DNA of 64,000 nucleotides from Oscillospiraceae bacterium (lineage in GTDB: Bacteria; Bacillota; Clostridia; Oscillospirales; Acutalibacteraceae), in contig CADBBH010000007.1 in assembly GCA_902792905.1 (NCBI GenBank), positions 83,635-147,634 of the forward strand, in the 5' to 3' direction. Made by a program: the position numbers and the translations under genes. Position 1 is the stretch's first letter; each line of letters begins with the position of its first letter. The notes below the pieces were generated by a model. That model was not told the origin of the DNA. It saw only the letters and a list, made by a program, of their open reading frames with translations, and did no database searches. Of this stretch, positions 56,044 to 63,779 are shown piece by piece.

Positions 56044-57546
56044 TTATTTTGCCCAGTCCTTGGAACGCTCCACCGCGCGCTTCCAGCCGTCATAGAGAGC
56101 GTTTCTCTTCGCCTCATCCATCTTCGGCTCAAAGATTCTCTCCACCTGGCGGTTCTTCTCGATTTCCTCCTTGCTCTCCCATACGCCGACCGCGAGACCG
56201 GCGAGGTAAGCGGCGCCGAGAGCCGTGGTTTCAACGGTCTTGGGCCTGTTGACGTTGCAGCGGATCATATCAGCCTGAATCTGGAGCATAATATTCGAAA
56301 CGCTCGCGCCGCCGTCAACGCGCAGCTCCGTGAAATCGATGCCCGAATCCGCCTTCATTGCCTCGAGAAGGTCGGTCATCTGATAGGTAATCGCCTCAAG
56401 CACGCTTCTCGCGATATGCGCCCTGTTGACGCCTCTGGTCAGGCCGACTATACAGCCGCGCGCATACATATCCCAGTAGGGAGCGCCGAGTCCCGTGAAT
56501 GCGGGCACGAAATAGATGCCGTTCGCGTCGGGAACGCTCTCCGCGAGCTCGTCGCAGCGGCGGGCGGAATCAATCAGATGAAGCTCGTCGCGCAGCCATT
56601 TGATGACCGAGCCGGCGTTGAAGGCCGAGCCCTCAATCGCGTATTCGACCTTGTCGCCGATGCCCCAGGCAACGCCCGTGAGCAGGTTGTTCTTTGATTT
56701 GACTCTGGTTTCGCCTGTATTCATAAGCAGGAAGCAGCCTGTGCCGTAAGTGTTCTTCGCCTGACCGGGCTCAAAGCATGCCTGGCCGAAGAGGGCGGCG
56801 GGCTGGTCGCCGATGGCGCCGCTGATGGGGATGCCTTCGAGGGCCTCGAGGCCGAGGATGCCCTTGGCGACTCTGCCGTAAATCTTGCTTGAGGGAACAG
56901 GCTCGGGAAGAATCGACATCGGAATACCGAGCTTGTCGCAGAGAGTCTTGTCCCAGCAGAGATTGTCAACGTCAAAGAGCATTGTTCTTGAAGCGTTTGA
57001 ATAATCGGTTACGTGCACGCTGCCGCCGGTAAGATTCCAGATAAGCCAGGTCTCGACCGTGCCGAAAAGCAGGCGGCCCATATCCGCAAGGCGTCTCGCC
57101 TCGGGAACGTTGTCGAGAATCCACTTGATTTTGGTGCCCGAGAAATATGCGTCAATCAGAAGGCCGGTCTTCTCCTTGATATAGTCGCCGAGCCCCTCTT
57201 CCTTGAGTTTTTCACAGTAGTCCGCGGTCCTGCGGCACTGCCAGACTATGGCGTTATAGACGGGCTTGCCGGTCTGTCTGTCCCAGAGAATCGTGGTTTC
57301 GCGCTGGTTTGTGATGCCGATTGCCGCGATTTCGCTCGGCTTCACTTCGCCCGAGGAAATGCAGCCCGAAACCGCCTGAAACTGGCTGTAGAGAATCGCG
57401 AGAGGATCGTGCTCAACCCAGCCCGCCTCGGGATAAATCTGCTCGAACTCATTCTGCGCCTTGCAGATGATGTTGCCCTTTTTATCAAAAATGATAGCGC
57501 GGGAACTGGTTGTGCCCTGGTCGAGTGCCATTACATACTGTGCCAT
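56044..57546 (-). CDS. glpK: Glycerol kinase
   Basis: 500 residues, the usual GlpK length, from ATG 57546 (AAAGGAGTTAATTAT). FGGY family: MALDQGTTSSRAIIFDKKG phosphate loop, NQRETTILWDRQTGKPVYNAIVWQCRRT, GAIGDQPAALFGQ, NTYGTGCFLLMNTG and the signature VDGGASVSNIMLQIQAD. It phosphorylates glycerol to sn-glycerol-3-phosphate. No glpF or glpD is adjacent. Conserved His/Arg regulatory residues are present in the LWDRQTG region. Confidence 0.97.
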   Translation of the reverse strand: MAQYVMALDQGTTSSRAIIFDKKGNIICKAQNEFEQIYPEAGWVEHDPLAILYSQFQAVSGCISSGEVKPSEIAAIGITNQRETTILWDRQTGKPVYNAIVWQCRRTADYCEKLKEEGLGDYIKEKTGLLIDAYFSGTKIKWILDNVPEARRLADMGRLLFGTVETWLIWNLTGGSVHVTDYSNASRTMLFDVDNLCWDKTLCDKLGIPMSILPEPVPSSKIYGRVAKGILGLEALEGIPISGAIGDQPAALFGQACFEPGQAKNTYGTGCFLLMNTGETRVKSKNNLLTGVAWGIGDKVEYAIEGSAFNAGSVIKWLRDELHLIDSARRCDELAESVPDANGIYFVPAFTGLGAPYWDMYARGCIVGLTRGVNRAHIARSVLEAITYQMTDLLEAMKADSGIDFTELRVDGGASVSNIMLQIQADMIRCNVNRPKTVETTALGAAYLAGLAVGVWESKEEIEKNRQVERIFEPKMDEAKRNALYDGWKRAVERSKDWAK

Positions 57547-57680
57547 ATAATTAACTCCTTTGAAATTGGATTTTTGATTATGATGTTCAAATATCGGATT
57601 ATGGTATGCTGCAAAAATTATTGGTATGCGTAATAAACAGAATATGCGGAGCATAGTATAATAAACAAAATCCTCTTATG

Positions 57681-58176
57681 GCCCTCTCCACGAACGGAGA
57701 GGGTGCCGACGCAGTCGGCGGGTGTGGGCGATAAAATCACGCTTTGATTTTTTCTTTAATCCTCTTGTCTATCGCAGAACACACCTCATAGAAATTTGTG
57801 TCTATATCCAGATTGCAGAACCGCATCACTTCTATTCCTTTGGAATTCAGTTCCGCCGTGCGTGCATCATCATGCTTTTTTTGATCATCTGTATAATGAC
57901 CGCCACCGTCAAGCTCGATTGCCAGCTTTGCTTTGCTGCAATAAAAATCAAGTATATAGCTACCTCTGACTCTCTGCCTGTGAACAGGTATCTCATAATC
58001 CCGCAGAAACTCATACCACAGTTTGTTCTCCCAGGGAGTTGCGTTCCTGCGAAGCTCCTGTGCTCTTTCTGTCAGAATTCTTTTCTTCTCTTCTTTCATA
58101 ATAATCGTTTTTATCGCCCACACCCGTCACGGCTCACTGCGTTCGCCGTGCCACCCTCTCCGTTCGTGGAGAGGGC
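57681..58176. mobile_element. Inverted-repeat element carrying a DUF559 nuclease gene
   Basis: The two ends are long inverted repeats: 57681-57736 and 58109-58176 match as reverse complements over CCCTCTCCACGAACGG, AGAGGGTG and CGGGTGTGGGCGATAAAA. Each end is interrupted by a small hairpin of its own (CCGACGCAGTCGG on the left, a longer GCACGGC...GCCGTG on the right). The only gene inside is the DUF559 protein, whose stop abuts the left repeat and whose start abuts the right one. No clear target-site duplication is visible. This looks like a cargo nuclease in a palindromic repeat cassette. Confidence 0.65.
57737..58099 (-). CDS. DUF559 endonuclease-like protein
   Basis: 120 residues from ATG 58099 (no clear ribosome binding site; a GTG at 58123 inside the repeat is in frame). 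It belongs to the DUF559/Vsr-like restriction-endonuclease fold: ATPWENKLWYEFLRD, then VRGSYILDFYCSKAKLAIELDGGGHY, a PD-(D/E)xK-type Asp...Glu-x-Asp arrangement, and FCNLDIDTNF near the end. The gene fills the space between two inverted repeats. Function (homing, repair or self-mobility) is unknown. Confidence 0.85.
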   Translation of the reverse strand: MKEEKKRILTERAQELRRNATPWENKLWYEFLRDYEIPVHRQRVRGSYILDFYCSKAKLAIELDGGGHYTDDQKKHDDARTAELNSKGIEVMRFCNLDIDTNFYEVCSAIDKRIKEKIKA

Positions 58177-58223
58177 TATATAAGGTTTGACTCGTTATAA
58201 TATTGGTCCCCGTCACCTTGTTT

Positions 58224-59621
58224 TTAAATTCCGAAATACTCCTTCGCGTTGTTGTACGCGATGTCTTCGGCGAGCTTTTTCAGCATCTTTTCATCATCGG
58301 GATAGAGGCCGTCCTCAACGAATTCGCCGAGCAGGTTGCAGACGATTCTGCGGAAATATTCGTGCCTCGGGTATGAGAGGAAGGAGCGCGAATCGGTTAC
58401 CATTCCGACGAATTTACCGAGAGCTCCGAGGTTGCCGAGCGCCTTCATCTGCTCGCGCATGCCGTCGATATGGTCATTGAACCACCAGGCGGAGCCGAAC
58501 TGAATCTTGCTCTGCGCCTCGTCTGACTGGAAGTTGCCGAGCATCGAGCCGAAAACGAAATTATCGCGGGGATTCAGCGTGAAAATGACCGTCTTGGGCA
58601 GCGAATTCTCATAGTCGAGAGAATCGAGGAAGCGCGAGAGTTTCCTTGCCACGAGCTGGTCGTCTATTGAATCATAGCCCGTGTCGGGGCCGATTTTTTC
58701 GAACATTCTGCGGTTGTTGTTGCGCATCGGGCCGATATGAAGCTCCATAACCCAGCCGCGCGAAGCGTATTCCTTCGCGAGGAAGCGCAGAAGGGCGGTC
58801 TTGTATCTGTCGGCATCCTGCGTTGAGACCTCCGCGCCTGATTTCGCGGCTCTGAATATCGAATCGAGCTCATCTTCGCTCGCCGTTTCATAGGGTATAT
58901 ACGAGAAACCGTGGTCGCTCGCGCAGCAGCCGAGCGAGGCGAAGAATTCTATTCTCTCCTTCAGCACATCGCAGAGCTCTTTGAAGCTCTCAATTCCTTT
59001 GCCTGCGCGGTTTTCCATATCCGCGAGCCAGCCGGTGAACGACGGCAGGTCAATGCTCAGCGCCTTGTCGGGCCTGAAGGCGGGAAGCACTCTGAAAGGC
59101 AGATTCTCCTTCGCGAGAAGCTCATGATATTCAAGCGAATCGGCGGGGTCGTCGGTCGTGCAAAGGTGAGTGACGTTTGATTTTGCAATCAGCTCGCGCG
59201 GTGAAAATCCGCCCGCGGCAATCTTTTCATTCGCCTTCTGCCAGATAATGTCCGCAGTCTCTTCGCTGAGAATATCGTAAATATCAAAGTATCTCTGAAG
59301 CTCAAGATGGCACCAGTGATACATCGGGTTTCCGATGAGATACGGCATGCAGGCGGCAAACGCCCTGAATTTCTCGTATCCCGGTGCGTCGCCGGTTATG
59401 AATTTTTCATTCACGCCGCACGAGCGCATCGCGCGCCATTTATAATGATCGCCGCCGAGCCAGAGCTGAGCGAGATCAGCGCCGGCCTTATTCTCATAGA
59501 TTTCTTTGGGCGACAGGTGGCAGTGCCAGTCAAAAATCGGCATCTTGCCCGCCGCTTCAAACATCTTTACAGCCGGCTCATTGAAGAGCAGGAAATTCTT
59601 ATCCATAAACTTTCTTGACAT
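58224..59621 (-). CDS. uxaC: Glucuronate (uronate) isomerase
   Basis: 465 residues, the expected UxaC length. It converts D-glucuronate to D-fructuronate and D-galacturonate to D-tagaturonate. Signatures: PIFDWHCHLSPKEIYENK at the start (metal His pair), DHYKWRAMRSCG, TTDDPADSLEYH, MELHIGPMRNNN with metal His, and WWFNDHIDGM. GGAGGCGATGCT precedes the ATG. No uxuAB neighbours are present in the window. Confidence 0.96.
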   Translation of the reverse strand: MSRKFMDKNFLLFNEPAVKMFEAAGKMPIFDWHCHLSPKEIYENKAGADLAQLWLGGDHYKWRAMRSCGVNEKFITGDAPGYEKFRAFAACMPYLIGNPMYHWCHLELQRYFDIYDILSEETADIIWQKANEKIAAGGFSPRELIAKSNVTHLCTTDDPADSLEYHELLAKENLPFRVLPAFRPDKALSIDLPSFTGWLADMENRAGKGIESFKELCDVLKERIEFFASLGCCASDHGFSYIPYETASEDELDSIFRAAKSGAEVSTQDADRYKTALLRFLAKEYASRGWVMELHIGPMRNNNRRMFEKIGPDTGYDSIDDQLVARKLSRFLDSLDYENSLPKTVIFTLNPRDNFVFGSMLGNFQSDEAQSKIQFGSAWWFNDHIDGMREQMKALGNLGALGKFVGMVTDSRSFLSYPRHEYFRRIVCNLLGEFVEDGLYPDDEKMLKKLAEDIAYNNAKEYFGI

Positions 59622-59745
59622 AGCATCGCCTCCGTATATTTCAATAATATATCATTATGCCGGTTTTTGCAAGCGAAAACAGAAAAAAGCAAAAAATGAG
59701 CGGAGCGATTCCGCCCCGCCTGATGCCGCCGCAAATCATAAATCA

Positions 59746-59778
59746 GACAAAAATCCCGCACCGCCTGAGCGGTACGGG
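59746..59778 (-). terminator. Rho-independent terminator of the HPr gene
   Basis: Minus strand CCCGTACCGC-TCA-GGCGGTGCGGG followed by ATTTTTGT. Confidence 0.9.
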
Positions 59779-59820
59779 AAGTGTGATTAAAAGGATACGG
59801 CGGTAAACGCCGCCGGAGAA

Positions 59821-60084
59821 TTACTCGGCAAAGCCCGATTCAACAAGCTTGACAAGCTCATTGACTGCCTGCTCCTCGTCAGCGCCGCTGGCGATGATGC
59901 GGATGCCGGTGTCGCCCATAATGCCGAGGGAAAGCACGCCGAGAAGGCTCTTGGCGTTGACTTTGCGCTCATCCTTCTCAACCCAGATGGATGCCTTGAA
60001 TTCGTTTGCCTTCTGGATGAAATAGGTAGCCGGACGGGCGTGAAGACCAACCTGATTCTGAACTGTAACTTCTTTAATGGTCAT
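59821..60084 (-). CDS. ptsH: HPr-family phosphocarrier protein
   Basis: 87 residues. The PTS phosphoryl site His15 is in GLHARPAT and the regulatory Ser46 region is AKSLLGVLSLGI, as in HPr that is controlled by HPr kinase. It relays phosphate from Enzyme I to sugar permeases and acts in carbon catabolite control with CcpA. It could also be a Crh-like paralogue, but the active-site His is kept. GGAGATAATCT precedes the ATG; a promoter with TTGACG-16-TATAAT lies at 60140-60167. Confidence 0.96.
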   Translation of the reverse strand: MTIKEVTVQNQVGLHARPATYFIQKANEFKASIWVEKDERKVNAKSLLGVLSLGIMGDTGIRIIASGADEEQAVNELVKLVESGFAE

Positions 60085-60139
60085 AGATTATCTCCTGAAT
60101 AATAATGGTTTCAAATTGTTGATATTAACCTATGCAATA

Positions 60140-60167
60140 ATTATATCATCAATTTTTGTTTCGTCAA
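60140..60167 (-). promoter_or_regulatory. ptsH: Promoter of the HPr gene
   Basis: Minus strand TTGACG, 16-base spacer, TATAAT, 55 bases before the ATG. Confidence 0.8.
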
Positions 60168-60285
60168 CAATTTGGAAAATTTTCGTTTTCTATGCCAAAT
60201 TGAGGTATTTTGTCAAAAATCCTTTTGGTTAAAATGACAACAGATTCAGAAAAATTTTGTTTAATATGGGAACAACTATTCACAT

Positions 60286-60622
60286 TTACGCGCTCACACC
60301 CCTGAAGGCGAGGTAAACATAGCCCGTTCCCGCCTCGTTGAGAAGCGGCGTAATGCCCGAAACAGCGTGGGTTGAGCCGTTTTTGACCCTGAAACCGTTT
60401 GCGGTTATTTCGATGCCGAGCGAGTTTTTCCATCGCCTTGCCGCGGTCAAAGAATTTAATCTCGGATATGCACGAGCCCGTCTGCTTTATCGAGGCGATA
60501 TTGAAGGTGTCGAGCTTTTTTATCTGCCTGTCGGTCAGCGTGTCCGAATGAAGCAGCAGCTTTATCGCGTCGGCTGACGAGCCGAAGGCAATGTGCCTGA
60601 GCCCCGAGATAATCTCATCCAT
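60286..60622 (-). pseudogene. Frameshifted phage terminase-small-subunit-like remnant
   Basis: From ATG 60622 the frame reads MDEIISGLRHIAFGSSADAI, then FNIASIKQTGSCISEIKFFDRGKAMEKL, which resembles the end of small terminase subunits (E-I-K-F-D-K-x-K-A-L-E-L-L). At about 60420 the frame shifts; the other frame continues L-G-I-E-I-T-A-N-G-F-R-V-K-N-G ... G-Y-V-Y-L-A-F-R-G-V-S-A and stops at 60286. Without the shift the sequence would form one protein of about 110 residues. I see no other phage genes. Alternatively it is a small intact gene of unknown type with a sequencing frameshift. Confidence 0.4.
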
Positions 60623-60802
60623 ATCAATTCCGTTTTCCGATTCAATCACTCCTTTTTTCAGCGTTATTCTCCGGCGGATTTTCTCGCCGGCCGTGAATTG
60701 CCCCTCACCCATAGGCGGAAAACGGCAAAAACGCAGTATGATTACCCTGCGATAAAACGGAAAAACGCGGTCTCCGGCGAAAAAATTCACATAGAAACCG
60801 CT
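60623..60802. other. Spacer before the second phosphoesterase
   Basis: GC-rich upstream of the remnant; minus-strand frame stays open but has no start with a good ribosome binding site. I see no supported gene. Confidence 0.4.
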
Positions 60803-60830
60803 TGATTTCAGCGGAAATCGGCGTATAATT
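60803..60830 (+). promoter_or_regulatory. Promoter of the secreted phosphoesterase gene
   Basis: TTGATT, 16-base spacer, TATAAT, 30 bases before ATG 60861, with GAAAGGAG between. Confidence 0.7.
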
Positions 60831-60860
60831 GATATGTAAAAAAGAAAGGAGACTGTCTCT

Positions 60861-62060
60861 ATGAAAAAAACCATAGCTCTGTTTATGAGCCTCATTTTGA
60901 CTTTTGCGTTTATCCTGCCCTGCTTTGCGGCGGATATTGATGTTTCCCGCCCCGAAAACGCTCACCTCGCCTTCGGCGAAGACGGAAAATTCACAATTCT
61001 TCAGGTGGCGGACATCCAGGATGACGCCCTGCTCTCAAATCTCGCCGTTTCGGCAATCAAAAACGCGGTTGAGAAGAGCAAGCCCGACCTCATCGTCCTG
61101 ACCGGCGACAATATCGCGGGCTATTCCTGCGGCACAAAGGGTCTCGCGAAGACCGCACTCAAATCCGTAATGGATATGTTCGAGGAAATCGGCGTTCCCG
61201 TAGCGGCCGTCTTCGGCAATCACGATGACGACAATACCCCCTATACCAAGCTTGAGCAGATTGAGCAGTATGAATCCTATAAGTGCTATATCGGCTGCGC
61301 GGGCGTTGTCTGCGAAGCGAAGCTCGGCGATAAATCAACAATGAACGCCGGCACTTACAACGTTCCGATTTTCGACTCCGAGGACAGCGACAAAATCACC
61401 TACAATCTCTGGTGCATTGATTCGGGCAACTACAATCTGGACGATACCTACGGCGGCTACGGCTATGTAATGCCCGAGCAGGTCAACTGGTATATTGAGA
61501 AATCAAACGAGCTCAAAGAGGCAAACGGCGGCGAGCCCGTTCCCTCAATGGCGTTCCAGCATATCGTTCCCCCGCAGATTTACAGAGCTCTCAAAGAGGT
61601 TGACAAAAACACCGATGGCGCCGTTCCCCACGAAGGAAAATACTGGGTTCTTCCCGATGATGTTGACAAGGAAACCAACTGGATGGGCGAAGCCCCCTGC
61701 CCGCCCCACACCGCATTTGAACCCGGCTACGCCGAGCTTGACGCAATGGTTGAGCAGGGCGATGTCAAAGCCGTATTCTTCGGCCACGACCATATCAATT
61801 CGTACATCGTTCCCTATGAGGGCATCGACCTCGTCTCCTCGCCCGGCATCACCTTCCACTCCTACAACGATCAGAACAGAGGCTTCCGCGTAATCACTCT
61901 CGATAAGAGCAATCTCGATTCCTATGAGACCTACACGATGAACGCCGCGGAGCTGCTCGAGAACGGCAGCGTATTTGATAGGATTGCCCTCGCGTTCAAG
62001 AATATCATTGACGCGATAGTGAACTTCTTCAAGGATCTCTGGTTCTCAATCACCGGCTGA
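60861..62060 (+). CDS. Secreted calcineurin-like phosphoesterase
   Basis: 399 residues. Signal peptide (about 1-23, cut near CFAA-DI). Metallophosphoesterase motifs: QVADIQDDALLSN (D-x-Q variant of D-x-H), VLTGDNIAGY, VFGNHDDDN, a late FQHIVPPQ and GHDHINSY. The first metal motif has Gln rather than His, seen in a subset of phosphohydrolases. The last 25 residues form an amphipathic helix (FKNIIDAIVNFFKDLWFSITG) resembling the tail of the protein at 50532. Function unknown. Confidence 0.85.
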   Translation: MKKTIALFMSLILTFAFILPCFAADIDVSRPENAHLAFGEDGKFTILQVADIQDDALLSNLAVSAIKNAVEKSKPDLIVLTGDNIAGYSCGTKGLAKTALKSVMDMFEEIGVPVAAVFGNHDDDNTPYTKLEQIEQYESYKCYIGCAGVVCEAKLGDKSTMNAGTYNVPIFDSEDSDKITYNLWCIDSGNYNLDDTYGGYGYVMPEQVNWYIEKSNELKEANGGEPVPSMAFQHIVPPQIYRALKEVDKNTDGAVPHEGKYWVLPDDVDKETNWMGEAPCPPHTAFEPGYAELDAMVEQGDVKAVFFGHDHINSYIVPYEGIDLVSSPGITFHSYNDQNRGFRVITLDKSNLDSYETYTMNAAELLENGSVFDRIALAFKNIIDAIVNFFKDLWFSITG

Positions 62061-62102
62061 TTACGGTTAATCACGGTTAAAACAGAATAAAATAAAAACA
62101 GC

Positions 62103-62135
62103 CCCGGTCAGAGCTCCGCGCTCCGGCCGGGATTT
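62103..62135 (+). terminator. Rho-independent terminator
   Basis: CCCGG...GAGC/GCTC...CCGGG hairpin followed by ATTTTATG, 45 bases after the phosphoesterase stop. Confidence 0.75.
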
Positions 62136-62169
62136 TATGATGATGTTATGATGACGGTCTGTTGAATTG

Positions 62170-62840
62170 TATTGCGCCTTTTATTGCGGTCCTTCGCTTC
62201 GCTCAGGATGACAAAACATAATAAAATCTGTCATTCTGAGGCGGCACGCCGAAGAATCGCAGGTTAATTTGCAGTATTCATGCTCCGCATATCCTGTTTG
62301 CGGGCGGATGATATCCGCCCCTACGGGAGTGCATAATTACAATGCGCCTTCTATTGCGGTCCTTCGCTCCGCTCAGGATGACAGGCAGTGTTTTTATAAT
62401 TTCGCGCACATACAACTGTGTTGTGTTTGCCCGGTTTACTCAAAAAGCAGTGCTTTGAATATACTGAGACCGTAGGGGCGGATATTATCCGCCCGCTTTA
62501 CGCAGGTCGGTTTTCTGATTGCGTATTATTATCGGAACATTGTAAACGGGAGGCGTTTTGTAATTGTAAGTATTCGGTTTTATGCTCCGCATATTCTTGT
62601 GGCGGGCGGATGGTATCCGCCCCTACGGGAGTGCGATAATTATAATGCGCTGTTTTTTTTGCAGAATGCCGAAGGCAGAGGTCTCCACCGGAGACCCGCG
62701 CCCCTGCGAACACATAAAACTATAAATTGTCATTCTGAGGCGGCACGCCGAAGAATCTCAGGTTTAGGAGAAGCCGTGTCAGTCCCTGCCGATAATACGC
62801 CTTCTATTGCGGTCCTTCGCTGCGCTCGGGATGACAAAAT
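62170..62840. repeat. Mosaic of interspersed repeat units, left block
   Basis: No gene. It contains at least three copies of GTCCTTCGCT-N-CGCTCAGGATGACA (62186, 62356, 62809), two of TGTCATTCTGAGGCGGCACG (62229, 62728), three of the palindromic GGGCGGAT-N-ATCCGCCC unit (62300, 62472 inverted, 62602), a GGTCTCCACCGGAGACCCGC unit (62680) and two ATGCTCCGCATAT units. Orientation varies, as expected of palindromic interspersed elements. Confidence 0.85.
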
Positions 62841-62901
62841 AAACCAAACAGTAAATACATCAATTCAAAGACAATCGGATAAAAACCGTCGGAAATAAAA
62901 A

Positions 62902-62925
62902 ATCCGGCCCGCCGATGCGGACCGG
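62902..62925 (-). terminator. Rho-independent terminator of the wall-anchored protein gene
   Basis: Minus strand TCCGGTCCGC-ATC-GGCGGGCCGGA followed by TTTTTTATTT. Confidence 0.9.
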
Positions 62926-62944
62926 AAATCTTATTAAGCTTTAC

Positions 62945-63565
62945 TTACGCAACCTTTTTCTTGGTGCAGACATAAGCTGCTGCAGCTGCAACTGAGATAG
63001 CTGCGAATGCTGCGATACCGATTGAGGAGGAGCCGGTGTCAGCTGAGGGAGCAGCGTCGGTCTCTTCGATAACGGTCTCTTTGTTGCCTGCATAGAGATC
63101 CTTAATCTTCTGCTTGAGAGAAGTGATAAGGTTGTGGATGGTGGTAAGGATGTCGCCTATAATGGGAAGAGAAGCGATTTTCGCTTCGAGATCGCTGATT
63201 GCGCCTGCAACGTCTGCCTGAGAAGCAGTGCCGCCGGTGATGCCGTTCTCAACGAGGTCGATGAGCTTGATGATGATGTCTTCGATTGCATCCCACCATG
63301 TTGCTTCGGTCTGGAAGATGTGGAGAAGTCTCTCAACTATAGCGGAAGCGGTGAGATCAAAGAACGGAACGGGAGCAGCTTTTGCAGCGGCTTCCTCATC
63401 AAGATGAGCGTTATACTCTTCTGCGTCGGTGAATATTTTATTGCAATCGGGGCAAACATAGCCTTCACCATTGATGTTTACATTGGTGGTAGCCTCTGCG
63501 AAAGCCATAACTGCGCAGGAAAGAGCGATTACAAGTGCAAGTGCGATTGATATTACCTTTTTCAT
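62945..63565 (-). CDS. Small secreted protein with a sortase-type C-terminal anchor
   Basis: 206 residues. Signal peptide (hydrophobic core 3-20, VMAFAE cut). A Cys pair with a nearby His (CPDC...AHLDE) follows, then a helical region with two amphipathic helices. The C-terminus has S-A-D-T-G-S followed by a hydrophobic helix and KKKVA, the layout of a cell-wall sorting signal (xPxTG-like motif, helix, basic tail). AAAGGATTTGGTTCCA precedes the ATG, and TTGACA-17-TAATAT at 63613-63641 is a clear promoter. Likely a cell-wall protein; substrate of a sortase by inference. Confidence 0.75.
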   Translation of the reverse strand: MKKVISIALALVIALSCAVMAFAEATTNVNINGEGYVCPDCNKIFTDAEEYNAHLDEEAAAKAAPVPFFDLTASAIVERLLHIFQTEATWWDAIEDIIIKLIDLVENGITGGTASQADVAGAISDLEAKIASLPIIGDILTTIHNLITSLKQKIKDLYAGNKETVIEETDAAPSADTGSSSIGIAAFAAISVAAAAAYVCTKKKVA

Positions 63566-63612
63566 TGGAACCAAATCCTTTCTGAATAGAGTTTCTAAAA
63601 CCTACGCCAGTA

Positions 63613-63641
63613 ATATTATCACAGAATGTAATATTTGTCAA
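63613..63641 (-). promoter_or_regulatory. Promoter of the wall-anchored protein gene
   Basis: Minus strand TTGACA, 17-base spacer, TAATAT, 48 bases before ATG 63565. Confidence 0.8.
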
Positions 63642-63779
63642 CCTTTTTTGTAACTTTTTGTAACCGTTTGAATAATTTATTAATAAAAAATAAAAAAATA
63701 ACATATATATAAAATGTTTTGTGAGAATTGACAGAATTATTACAATACGGCTCCGGAGGGTACGCAACTGCTGACGCGC

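Noticed and set aside
57681-57736. Simple rho-independent terminator only
   Set aside because: The left end alone looks like a terminator, but the reverse complement at 58109-58176, including outer and inner arms, shows that it is one end of an inverted-repeat pair.
60623-60895. N-terminal extension of the terminase-like frame to 60895
   Set aside because: The extension has no good ribosome binding site and overlaps the upstream promoter of the opposite gene; I kept the start at 60622.
62170-62840. CRISPR array
   Set aside because: Repeats are of several kinds, in both orientations and with irregular spacing; there are no regular spacers and no cas genes.
62599-62898. Short open frames in the repeat block
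   Set aside because: They are translations of interspersed repeat units (with repeated peptides such as RRPAPLRTHKT at two places), not genes.
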